Shown here in pieces: positions 28,240-38,764 of a stretch of DNA of 64,000 bases; within the stretch, counting starts at the first letter, position 1, and every line of letters starts with the position of its first letter. This DNA comes from Henckelia pumila (lineage: Eukaryota; Streptophyta; Magnoliopsida; Lamiales; Gesneriaceae). The DNA lies in contig NC_133122.1 of the NCBI RefSeq assembly GCF_033568475.1, positions 146,706,861 to 146,770,860 on the forward strand. The letters run 5' to 3'. The notes beneath the pieces are model-generated. The model was not told the origin of the DNA. It worked only from the letters and a program-made list of their open reading frames with translations, and made no database searches. A program made the position numbers and the translations under genes.

Positions 28240-31200
28240 CTATAGCTTTCTCCCTTCCTCTGAGCTTCTCAATGCAGCCTCTTTCGCCTTGTGTTTCTTT
28301 CCAAGCACATGTTCATTTAGACCCTTTTCGCAGGTGGCACTAACTTGGCAAAGGGCACAGCTCCACTCCTTAGATTTGTTATTTGCAATAAGATCAGCAG
28401 GAAGCTCAATATCAACCACTTCGGATTCTAAGGTTTTTCCTTCTCGTTCTTCGTGATCGACCGCATCTAATAGTGCGTGATCCTCTGAACTTGCTTCATC
28501 CAGTGCCTCGTTGAACTTTCCCAAATTTATGTTTTCTCCATTTCCAGAAACATCTTCCACAGGATCAACGAGTACAACACACTTCTTTTGGTTGAATGAG
28601 CCGGTTCCACCATATTGTTCACATCTTTTCAACCGGCTGACATGTTTCTTCCCCAGCTTATGAGCGTTCATGACTTCGCTAGATAATGTCCCAACCTGAC
28701 ACAACTCGCACCAAAACTCACATCCCTTCATCCTCAGATCATCCTCATTCTGCTCTACTTTTTGAATCACTTCTGCAGGACTTGTCTTCAAATGTTCTGA
28801 TTTTGGGTTTTCCAACAGTGGAAGATCATCTTTCTTTGGTGTTGCCTCCCCCGCCTTCTCGGAAAACAAAGATTGAGATTCAAGTTTCACTGCTTCCTTA
28901 ACCACGTAAATTGACTTGGTAGGTTTCTTGGCGAAAAGTCTGATGCTATGGTCTTTTTCAGTCGTCTGAGCTCTCAATGCAGCCACTTTCGACTCATGTT
29001 TCTTTCCAAGCACATGTTCATTTAGATCCTTTACATTGGTAGCAAAAACTTGGCAAAGGGCAAAGCTCCACCCCTCCTTAGATTTCTTATGTGCAATAAC
29101 ATCAGCAGGAAGCTCACTATTAACCACTTCAGGAAGCTCAATATGTACCACTTCAGAATCTGAGGTTTTTCCTTCTCTTTCTTCTTGCACTTGGAAAATG
29201 GCACAGCTACTCTCCTCTTTAGATTTCTTACTTGCAATAACATCAGCAGGAAGCTCAATATTAACCGGTTTGGAATCTAAGGTTTTTCCATCTCGTTCTT
29301 CATGCTTGACCACTTCTAATAGCATTTGATCCTCTGAACTTACTTCATCCATTGCCTGGTTGGACTTTCCCAAATTTATGTTACTTCCATTTCCAGAAAC
29401 ATCTTCCACTGGATCAACGAGTACAACACTCTTCTTTTGGTTGAATGATCCGGTACCACCATATTGTTCACATCTTTTCAACCGGCTGACATGTTTCTTC
29501 CCCAACTTATGAGCGTTCATGACTTCGCTAGATAATGTCCCAACCTGACACAACTCGCACCAAAACTCACAACCCTTCATCCTCAGATCATCCTCATTCT
29601 GCTCTACTTTTTGAATCACTTCTGCTTGAGTTGTCTTCAAATGTTCTGATTTTGGGTTTTCCAACGGTGGAAGATCATCTTTCTTTGGTGTTGCCTCCCC
29701 CGCATTCTCGGAAAACAAAGGTTGCGCTTCAAGTTTCACCGCCTCCTTAACCACGTAAATTGACTTGGTAGGTTTCTTGGCGAAAAGTCTGATGCTATGG
29801 TCTTTTTCAGTCGTCTGAGCTCTCAATGCAGCCACTTTCGACTCATGTTTCTTTCCAAGCACATGTTCATTTAGATCCTTTACATTGGTAGCAAAAACTT
29901 GGCAAAGGGCACAGCTCCACCCCTCCTTAGATTTCTTATTTGCAATAACATCAGCAGGAAGCTCACTATTAACCACTTCAGGAAGCTCAATATGTACCAC
30001 TTCAGAATCTGAGGTTTTTCCTTCTCTTTCTTCTTGCACTTGGAAAATGGCACAGCTCCTCTCCTCTTTAGATTTCTTACTTGCAATAACATCAGCAGGG
30101 AGCTCAATATTAACCGGTTTGGAATCTAAGGTTTTTCCATCTCGTTCTTCATGCTTGACCACTTCTAATAGCATGTGATCCTCTGAACTTACTTCATCCA
30201 TTGCCTGGTTGGACTTTACCAAATTTATGTTACTTCCATTTCCAGAAACATCTTCCACAGGATCAAGGAGTACAACACTATTTTGGTTGAATGATCCGGT
30301 TCCACCGTATTGTTCACAGCTTCTCAACCGGCTGACATGTTTCTTCCCCAATTTATGGTCGTTCATGACTTTGCTAGATAAAGTCCCTACTTCACACAAC
30401 TCGCACCAAAACTCATAACCCTTCTTCCGCGAATCATTCTCATTCTCTTGTACGTTCTTCAATGGATCATCCTCATTCTTCTGTACTTTCGGAATCACTT
30501 CTGCCTGAGTTTTCTTCAAATCTTCTGATTTTGGGTTTTCTGACAATGGAAAATCATCTTTCTTTGATGTTGCCTCCCCAGCCTTCTCGGAAAACAAAGA
30601 TTGAGCTTCAAGTTTCACCGCCTCCTTAACCATGTAAATTGACTTATTAGATTTCTTGGCGAAAAGTCTGATGCTATGGTCTTTTTCAGTCGTCTGAGCT
30701 CTCAATGCAGCCACTTTCGACTCATGTTTATTTCCAAGCACATGTTCATTTAGATCCTTTACACTGGTAGCAAAAACTTGGCAAAGGGCACAGCTCCACC
30801 CCTCAGATTTCTTATTTGCAATAACATCAGCAGGAAGCTCACTATTAACCACTTTAGGAAGCTCAATATGTACCACTTCAGAATCTGAGGTTTTTCCTTC
30901 TGTTTCTTCTTGCACATGGAAAATGGCACAGTTCCTCTCCTCTTTAGATTTCTTACTTGCAATAACATCAGCAGGGAGCTCAATATTAACCGGTTTGGAA
31001 TCTAAGGTTTTTCCATCTCGTACTTCATGCTTGACCACTTCTAATAGCATGTGATCCTCTGAACTTACTTCATCCATTGCCTGGTTGGACTTTCCCAAAT
31101 TTATGTTACTTCCATTTCCAGAAACATCTTCCACAGGATCAACGAGTACAACACTCTTCTTTTGGTTGAATGAGCCGGTTCCACCATATTGTTCACATCT

Positions 31201-33787
31201 TTTCAACCGGCTGACATGTTTCTTCCCCAACTTATGAGCGTTCATGACTTCGCTAGATAATGTCCCAACTTCACACAACTCGCACCAAAACTCATAACCC
31301 TTCTTCCTCGAATTATTCTCATTCTCTTGTACATTCTTCAGTAGATCATCCTCATTCTTCTGTACTTTCGGAATCACTTCTGCCTGAGTTTTCTTCAAAT
31401 CTTCTGATTTTGGGTTTTCTGACATTGGAAAATCATCTTTCTTTGAAGTTGCCTCCCCAGCCTTCTCAGAAAACAAATATTGAGCTTTAAGTTTCACCCC
31501 CTCCTCTTCACCCTGAATTGACTTGGTAGTTTTCTTGGGAAAAAGTCCGATGCTATAGTTTTTTCCAGTCCTCTGAGCACTCAATGCAGCTACTTTCGAC
31601 TTATGTTTCTTTCCAATCACATGTCCATTTAGATCCTTTTCACTGGCGGCCATAACTTGGCAAAGCGCACAGCTCCACTCCTCCTTAGATTTCTTATTTG
31701 CAATAACATCAGCAAGAAGCTCATTATTAACCACTTCAGTGGGTGTTACATCCTTCGTCTTCGATCCAGATACATTTTCATCTGGCTTGGTCTACAAGAT
31801 TGAAACAAAATCAATATGTTGTTACTGTAGTCACCATAGGGAAGGTGGGAAACATAAGGGAACAATTAATAGGAAATGGGACAATCTATCGAATAAATCA
31901 CTGAATCTTTGACCTTTCCCGCATCTTTAAGGACCAATAATTGTGGCAAAGAAAGAAGAAAATAAAATGAAGTGGATCGTTCAGTATGTTGTTTATTATC
32001 AATTGGGGGAGGGTGGAAGTATAAGAACTCGTGCAAAGAAATCAAAAACAAAAACAAAGTAGGAACAAGTTTGTGTTGACAAACAAATACCTGACCAGAA
32101 CCAAGTGCATGATCGAGGAAGTAACAGAAAATAACTTGTAAAAAACACAGAAACTAAGATTGCAACAAAAATACAAAAAGTAAAAAGTTTAGTTTTGATT
32201 TGCAAATTCATCAACAGGACAGAAATACTGTGATGTTAGGTAAGAGTGCAATGAATACTTCCTGTGTCGCTTTGTTATCGTCAAAAAAAAAATGACATGC
32301 CCATAACATTAAGCATATATCTACTATCAGGCACCAAACAGAAAGAAGGGTAACCGCACAATGTCCAAGTTTTCCAAAGATCTGTGAAGTATGCAAAACT
32401 ACATTCATGTTCTCAATCATTCAGTGATTCTAAACTCTAATTTGATTCTATTGGTGGAATGATGTTGTAGCCTTAAAACAACCATGAATTATCACTTTTA
32501 CGATCTTTGTTACATGCAATAGAAAAATCTGGTAAATCATGTAGGTGCTAAAGGAGACTGATTCTAAGATGCTTTCAAATCTTCTCCGATTTTTTTGCTT
32601 CTGCTCAACTAGAGTTGGAACTAAAGTATCCAACTATAACAAGGAAAAAGCTTTGATTGACATTCTATAGATAAAATGGGTTGGAAAATTCAAATACCAA
32701 CACGTGTAACAAACACGTTATTAGGGTTATCACAAAATTTTAGTTCCAAGACAGCCGCACACAAAAGACAGAGGGGTATACTAACCAGCAAAAAAATTCT
32801 TTCTTTTGCTTTGTTACCCTCTAAAATCCTCAGGTCAACAGTCCCCCTTTGAAATGGCAAAGTCTCCAATCCTCCATTCTCACTCCTTTTCAGCTTCTCC
32901 TTATCCTCAAGTGCCATTCCAAGTCTTTTCTCTGCAGACCATCCTGCTTTTGGCATCATAAGTGAAGGCCTCATTGATGATTCTGACCCCATTAGTGGTG
33001 ATGAACCAAAGGGAAACCCATAGCCGCGTTGCCAGATAGCCATTTCCCTCTCCATCATCAACTCCATCCTCACCTCAGCCTCTAGAACACGTCTCCTCGC
33101 AATCTCTGACATGATTATTTCCTCCCTAATTCTTTCCTTCTCGATTTCCCTTAGAATCCCCTCATGGGTGACTTGAGGATGAGGATGAAGGTAAGAGTGA
33201 GGGTGAGAGTGAGGGTGAGGGTGAGGATATGCGGTTTGCCCGTATGGATTCAGATGCCACCTAAATTCCGGATCCATGTACCCAGCTGAAACAACATAAA
33301 TCAAACATGAAATAAAGTCAAAACTAACACATCAGAAGTGACATTTCAAGTCCAATGCACAAATATCAGGTGTCATCAAAATATGGGAACTACTAGACAA
33401 ACTAATTAAATACAAAATGGTTAATGTAATATTCCAGAATGAAACCAGCGCTTCCATAAAACACCTTCACATTTCCAGATCATAATCTACCCAGTATCAT
33501 CAGTCATCACACATACGCCTCTTTGCATCCTTTTTTCTGGTTTAAAAGAAAACGTGAAAAGAGACATAAAAAAAAGCACCAAAAAAAAAAAAAAAAATTC
33601 TCATCTCATCAAACAACTCAGCCATCCTCAAGAAAGTCAAAATACACGTATAAACTCATACACAGTACATATATCCTAAACGCATAAGAAAAATCGCAGA
33701 AAAATAGAGAAGAATAACAACATCAATGATCAAAGCAATTGGGAGAGTGTACGTACCCCCAATCCCATGATATGCTGCAGGATCCAT
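28240..33787 (-). CDS. Multi-finger U1/matrin-type C2H2 zinc-finger protein, about 1360 aa
   Basis: Three exons on the minus strand: 33787-33757, 33285-32786 and 31791-28240, all phase-consistent. The N-terminus (about residues 25-45) is a His-Pro repeat, followed by a Glu/Arg-rich helix. Exon 3 carries two alternating finger types. Type A reads WSCALCQV with a GKKH end; type B reads FWCELCEV with a GKKHVSR end. Both have the CxxC and long-spaced His pair of U1-type fingers, a fold used for RNA, often double-stranded RNA, binding. There are five type A fingers (one broken) and four type B. The repeating unit is about 283 aa, giving a protein much longer than a two- or three-finger relative would be. 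The exon 2 donor at 32786 gives phase 0 and joins ERIFLL to TKPDENVSG; an alternative donor at 32818 puts exon 3 out of frame. RNA-related nuclear function is inferred from the fold only. Confidence 0.85.
28290..31740 (-). repeat. Four intragenic tandem copies of a block of about 850 bp
   Basis: The landmark encoding the start of the type B finger recurs at about 28688, 29537, 30384 and 31259, so the periods are about 849, 847 and 875 bp. All copies keep the reading frame. The two middle junctions also contain a smaller duplication of the linker encoding ELPADVIA, where a partial finger reads CAIFQV (second Cys replaced by Phe, no His pair). Near-identity over long stretches suggests recent unequal exchange or gene conversion. 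Confidence 0.85.
33170..33230 (-). repeat. Minisatellite encoding a His-Pro tract
   Basis: On the + strand a GGGTGA/GGATGA hexamer-like repeat runs through about 33172-33228. Read on the minus strand within exon 2 of the zinc-finger gene it encodes alternating His-Pro, with Ser and Tyr interruptions. Such a tract may vary in length among individuals. Confidence 0.6.
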
Positions 33788-34366
33788 CTCTATTATTCTT
33801 GAAATTACTAAGCACGCGGATAACTCGAGATTGGTTCCTTAACAGCTCGTTTATCATCTTCCATCTCTATTGTTCTTCAGTTGACGACAAGTGAATTAGA
33901 AGAGACTATGGATGTTCAGGACTCAATAAATAAATATACTATTATTATATTTATTATTATTATTATATTATTATTTTTATTTTTATTGCCTGTTTGGATT
34001 TTTTTTATTATTATTATATTATTATTTTTATTTTTATTGCCTGTTTGGATTTTTTTTTTCCTTTTTAAAAAAGGGGGAAAAAAAGGATATTTAGATATAT
34101 GGAATATGGATCTGGTCAAATATTATTTTTTATAAAATAACCTCTCCAATGGTATTTGAATGAAATACAAAAACGGAGGTTTTTTTTTTAAAAAAAATAA
34201 TAGTTAACCGATGCTTAGATAACAAAATAATCCTAAAAAATCAAATACACGTTTGAGATTCTTAATAATGAAGGGGAAAAAGTTTTTTTTTTTTTAAGGA
34301 TGTCATATGAGTAATATTGTTATAAAAGTGCCGATTGGGACTGTCGTATAGATGATTGTTAAACAT
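33788..34366. other. Upstream region of the zinc-finger gene with low-complexity DNA
   Basis: The first about 100 bp beyond the start codon would be 5' leader of the minus-strand gene. Further out are TTA/ATT-rich runs and a 51-bp tandem duplication (see separate entry). No gene is seen. Confidence 0.5.
33955..34056. repeat. 51-bp tandem duplication
   Basis: Two adjacent copies of a TTATTATTATATTATT...TGCCTGTTTGGATT unit occur at about 33955-34005 and 34006-34056 with almost no differences. The near-identity indicates a recent slippage or replication event. Confidence 0.75.
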
Positions 34367-34684
34367 TAGAGGTGTTAAAAAAAGGTTAGGTTCATCGAGT
34401 TGACTTGTCTCGTCATACAAAATAGATGGGTTGGATTGACAATTTTTCAATCCGTCTAAAAGGTGGGCGACCCGACTTCTTCCCGTCTAATGGTGGGATG
34501 CGAGTCGGCCCGCCAAAACCCACCAAATTACATGTAAGTCCTCCGGATTGGCCTGCCCCGCCACCTAAAATAGGTGGGTTGTGTTGGGTTGGGTTGGTGT
34601 TTCGTTCCGCCTAAAAGGCAGATTAGGCCGCCCTAATGGTGGGTTGCGATCGCCCCGTCCCACTAGTCCGTTTTGACACATTTA
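34367..34684. mobile_element. Possible hAT-type MITE, GC-rich interior
   Basis: The left end is TAGAGGTGTTAAAA. The right end, reverse-complemented, is TAAATGTGTCAAAA (11 of 14 match). Flanking 8-mers TTAAACAT and TTATCCAT agree at 6 of 8 positions, as expected for an old 8-bp duplication. The interior has repeats of GGTGGGTTG-type sequence and is GC-richer than its surroundings. The assignment is tentative. Confidence 0.45.
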
Positions 34685-34868
34685 TTATCCATCTTAATTT
34701 TTAGAAATGATGATGTGTAGTTATAAAAATTGGTCGCTCAATTACTGATCGTTTAATTACTGTCTAGGTGGCTCAAATTCGCATAGATAATAAAATATAT
34801 TTTAATTATATAAAAGAAAAAATTATAATAAAAAAATATATTTTAGTTATAGATTTTTTCTTAAAAAT

Positions 34869-35079
34869 GTCAGTATAGACGGTATTATATCGACGCCGTA
34901 CCAAATTTCGGTATACCAAAAATTTTCGGTAAGAACGGTATGGGTTTATGTCATACCGAAATTTCGGTATACCGAAATTTTCGGTACGGCATCGGTATCG
35001 ATTTTTTCGGTACCAAAATTTTCGGTACGATATACGGTATTATTCGGTATAGTCGATATACCGTATCGAACCAGCCCTA
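34869..35079. mobile_element. Truncated hAT-type MITE with CGGTATACCG palindromes
   Basis: Sequence dense in CGGTATACCGAAA-like palindromes ends in CCAGCCCTA. Its reverse complement, TAGGGCTGG, resembles the end of the complete element at 36174-36396. A matching left end and target duplication are not visible, so the element appears 5'-truncated or very decayed. Confidence 0.5.
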
Positions 35080-35503
35080 CACATGCATTGTGTGTATAAC
35101 ATTGTATAATGAATATTATCACTTAAATAAAACAAATATAATTTGAGCAATATGTAAAAAATAATATATAACATATACATATTTTGCAAAGAATCGGAAT
35201 TCCAAAGTTCTCTAAGTGGATGGGCCTATGCGATGTTGAATCTGTTGTCAGGATTATATATTAACCATTACAGCCTTTTAAAATCCTAATTTGTACTTGC
35301 GTCCAAAAACAAAATCTTACTTGTACTTGAGAAACTAATTTTAAAAATATCTTGTGATGGATTCTAAAGTTTTGTGAGATCATGTCAAAAATAACTGACT
35401 GAAAACTATAATTCATATCCAACATACATATCTATTTTTTATTAATTTGTCACAGAAAAGATTAAAAAATAGCGTCGGATTAAGATTGAGAATAAGTTAA
35501 AAT
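35080..35503. other. AT-rich spacer, no gene seen
   Basis: No coding frame, domain or repeat pair was recognised between the MITE remnant and the LTR element. Confidence 0.5.
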
Positions 35504-35726
35504 TGTTATAAATATATTATTATCGTAGATGATTATCTTATTAAAGATTTGTGATCAAGATAAATATGTCAAGATAATATTTGTAAAGATTTGTATCTTG
35601 TAATCTTTTCCTATAAATAGGGGTGATTAACTTCAATGAAAATTGCACCTGAGTATTGACGCATATGAATTCTCCTATCTCATAAATCCTCTCTACTCAT
35701 CTCTATTTCTATTATGATTTATAACA
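35504..35726 (+). repeat. 5' LTR of element B
   Basis: This 223-bp LTR has terminal TGTTAT/ATAACA. It is closely matched by the two halves of the 3' LTR at 42249-42363 and 45461-45573, about 220 bp once the hAT element and one copy of its target duplication are removed. A CCTATAAATAGG-like TATA box lies near 35609-35620. Confidence 0.85.
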
Positions 35727-36173
35727 CGTTATCAGCACGATGTTGTAACCAACTGAGAATGAAAATAATTCCCGTTTTATTGATGTTATTGAAATAGTAC
35801 AACGAGTTGTCAATACTCAAATTTATGAGAGATATTCATTGGTGCTCTAGAAGTAGCACAAAGAGATATTTATTGGTTCTCTAGAAGTAGCACAATGAAA
35901 ATAATTGATATATTGGTGCCCATGAAATATCATGAATATGTTGATGGCTATAAAATAGCACAACATGATTTTATATTGAGAATTTTGAGAGATTCATGAT
36001 TACGATTTTGATATATCTAAAGATATTCATGAATTCATGATATAATATATTGAATATTGATATATTCAAGATTAAGATCTGATATAAGATCAAATATATT
36101 GAGAATCTAAAGAGATTTTTAGTTATAATATAATATATTGAGAATCTGAATAGATTCATTATAAAGATGTGAT

Positions 36174-36396
36174 TAGGGGTGGGTTTTCGGTATACCGTAT
36201 GAAAAATTTAGGTATGAAAAAAATTCATACCGATACCGATATCGAAATTCCGAAATTTTGGTATGAAAAAAATTAATACTAATACAGTATAGATACCGAA
36301 AAAAAAATTGATATACCAAAAAAATGTATATATATCGAAAAAATTTCGGTACGGTATCTCAAAAAGTCGATATTTTGGTTCGGTATCCCAGCCTTA
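36174..36396. mobile_element. hAT-type MITE inside element B
   Basis: This 223-bp element has ends TAGGGGTGGG and, reverse-complemented, TAAGGCTGGG. It is flanked by a perfect 8-bp duplication, GATGTGAT (36166-36173 and 36397-36404). The interior repeats the CGGTATACCG/ATACCGA theme also seen at 34869-35079. TAGGG-type ends with 8-bp duplications are typical of hAT-derived MITEs. Confidence 0.8.
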
Positions 36397-38764
36397 GATG
36401 TGATATATGATTTCGTATATTGAAAAAGTGAAGAATCATGATTGATATCTGATATGATATCCAAGATCTATAAATGTTATTGAAAGATATATATCTATGT
36501 CAAAATATATCAATATTTATAAAGAAATATTGATCAAAGTAAGATTTGTTGATATTCAAAAAGAATATTTATATAAATAAAACTCAAATAATATCGATAT
36601 ATGATCTAAAATTATCAATATTCATAAGAAAAGATTATTAAAGATATATCTGAGATATATATCAAAAGATATTGATTTGATATCGATTCAAAATATGTAT
36701 TTATTTTTAATGATCTAGAAGAAGCATGATCTATTATTTGTCACTATTTTTATGAATAACGACTTGAAGTTCAATGATGAACTGCATAGGCTATTGATTG
36801 AAAATTATGAATGTGCGGTGGTAAGACCGCAAAGCCATCAATCGAAAAATAAAATAAGTCCAACTAATTGATAATATCATCTATATTGGGGAACGATTGT
36901 GATGGTAGCCCGTATTTTGCAGTGGGTTGATTTATGAAACGTTATTTTATATGGATATTAATGTTTACTTATTAATGAATATTATATGATTTTAAGATTT
37001 GAAAATAAAGGCAAACCACATTAAAGAAATAATCGGTTTCCTCATTTTTTTTTTATTATGGATATAATTTTGAATTATTTCAAAATTGTTTGATTAAAAT
37101 TAGAATTTTATTTTAAAGTGATATTATTTTTTAAATGAATGATAAAGTATTTTTATAACATGTTATCATCTTACATAGACAAACATAAATTTAATGTGAG
37201 ATGACATTTGTGAGATTGAATGTCATTGTTGAAGGTAAAAAGATATACTTGGTACATAAAAGAATTTGAAAAGGTACGTCCGATTTCTCAATTTTAATTC
37301 TTTTAATATAATATATTATTTATAATATTTTGTTTAAGGAAAGACAATTATAAAAGTTGTCTAATTAATGTGGTCCATTCTTTTAAATGAATGTGACAGT
37401 GTCAATGAACACAGTTGATACACTGTAGTTTAATTCTTCAAGGAAGAATATCTCATCTCGTATGAAGCGAGATATGAATTATAAATTCGACACAAAATAT
37501 TGAGATATACGTCATAATCAAGTATTGTACTAAATGTACATCGGTATCTCGTATCAATATCGTACATGAAGTAAGTAAAAGATTTATTGATATCTATCAA
37601 GTAAAATATAAAAGTTTGTGGAGACTGTTGATGTCTACCCAATCATATATTTCATCGTATGTTGATTGAATGTCTGAAAAATCTAGAAGATCGTTTGATT
37701 GACGATGAAAAAAATAACGTGCTTGATATTATAGAATAGTGATACACAATATTGACGTATATGCAATTTTGAATCTAGTGGATATTATTGATTTTGTTTA
37801 AATAGTATATTACAAATCAATATTTCTAGAAGAGCTAAAGAGCTCCAAAAGTATCATTGATACAAATACTTTCAGAGTTTGGCATAATGAATTGAATTGA
37901 CCTTTCAAATTATATAAATAGTTGAAAAACTATTGATAGTGCACAAAAATGTTAATGAATAAGCCAAAAGTTCCTGGATCAATAAATATGAATGTTTTTT
38001 GATCAAAGATCCAGAAGATTTTATGAATTTTTATTGGCTTATCAAATTTGATATCACTATCATTAGCTCAAATTGGTAGAGAGTTCCCATATTATCTGGA
38101 ATGAACGTGGGCCCACGAAATGCAACATGATATTTGCAAAAATACGTATTGAGAAAAACTTCCAGAATATATAATCAAGACAAGCTTGATAAAAAAAAAG
38201 GATATGCATATCAATTTTATGATTATAAATATGTTCGTTTAGTTGATTTCTTTTGGCCTCCAATCAACTATTAAACCATGAGAATAATTGCGTCATATTT
38301 GGGGATATCTGAAATATATATTATAAATATTATGTCAAATGATTATGTACTGAAAGTTAATGTTTGTGCGAGAAATGCACTACATAAATCTCTCGAAAAG
38401 ATTGTAAATATGTTGGAAATAAATTGGATCTTATGATCAATTATTTTGAGCAATGAGATTTTATGACGCGAAATTCTCATTCGTTATTCTTGTGAAACAA
38501 TGTTTCCAACATTGAGGGGGAGAAAATAGAAGATACAAGAATAATTTTTGAGATCGATCCCAATGAAATATAAAGTGAACATGGCGTTCAAAGTTTAAAT
38601 TTCAAAATGTATTATTTGATCTTGTGTATAAGATCGTTTAGCTTCATTTATGTTCAAGTTGAACAATTTAAATTGTCTTTAGTGACGAAGAACTCCTTTA
38701 AAGAAAATGAGTCAATATATCAATGTGAAAAGAATAATGGAGGCTGGTCGTTATGAAAAAAATC

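Noticed and set aside
28686-31490. Several + strand frames of 69-97 residues
   Set aside because: They repeat with the 850-bp period because they are antisense shadows of the zinc-finger exon.
32448-33304. Extra exon between exons 2 and 3 of the zinc-finger gene
   Set aside because: Candidate minus-strand frames at 31866-32057 and 32448-32633 give no good acceptor/donor pair in a usable phase, whereas joining 32786 to 31791 is phase-perfect.
33881-34135. Membrane-protein-like open frame
   Set aside because: It is the translation of TTATT repeats and the 51-bp duplication, not a gene.
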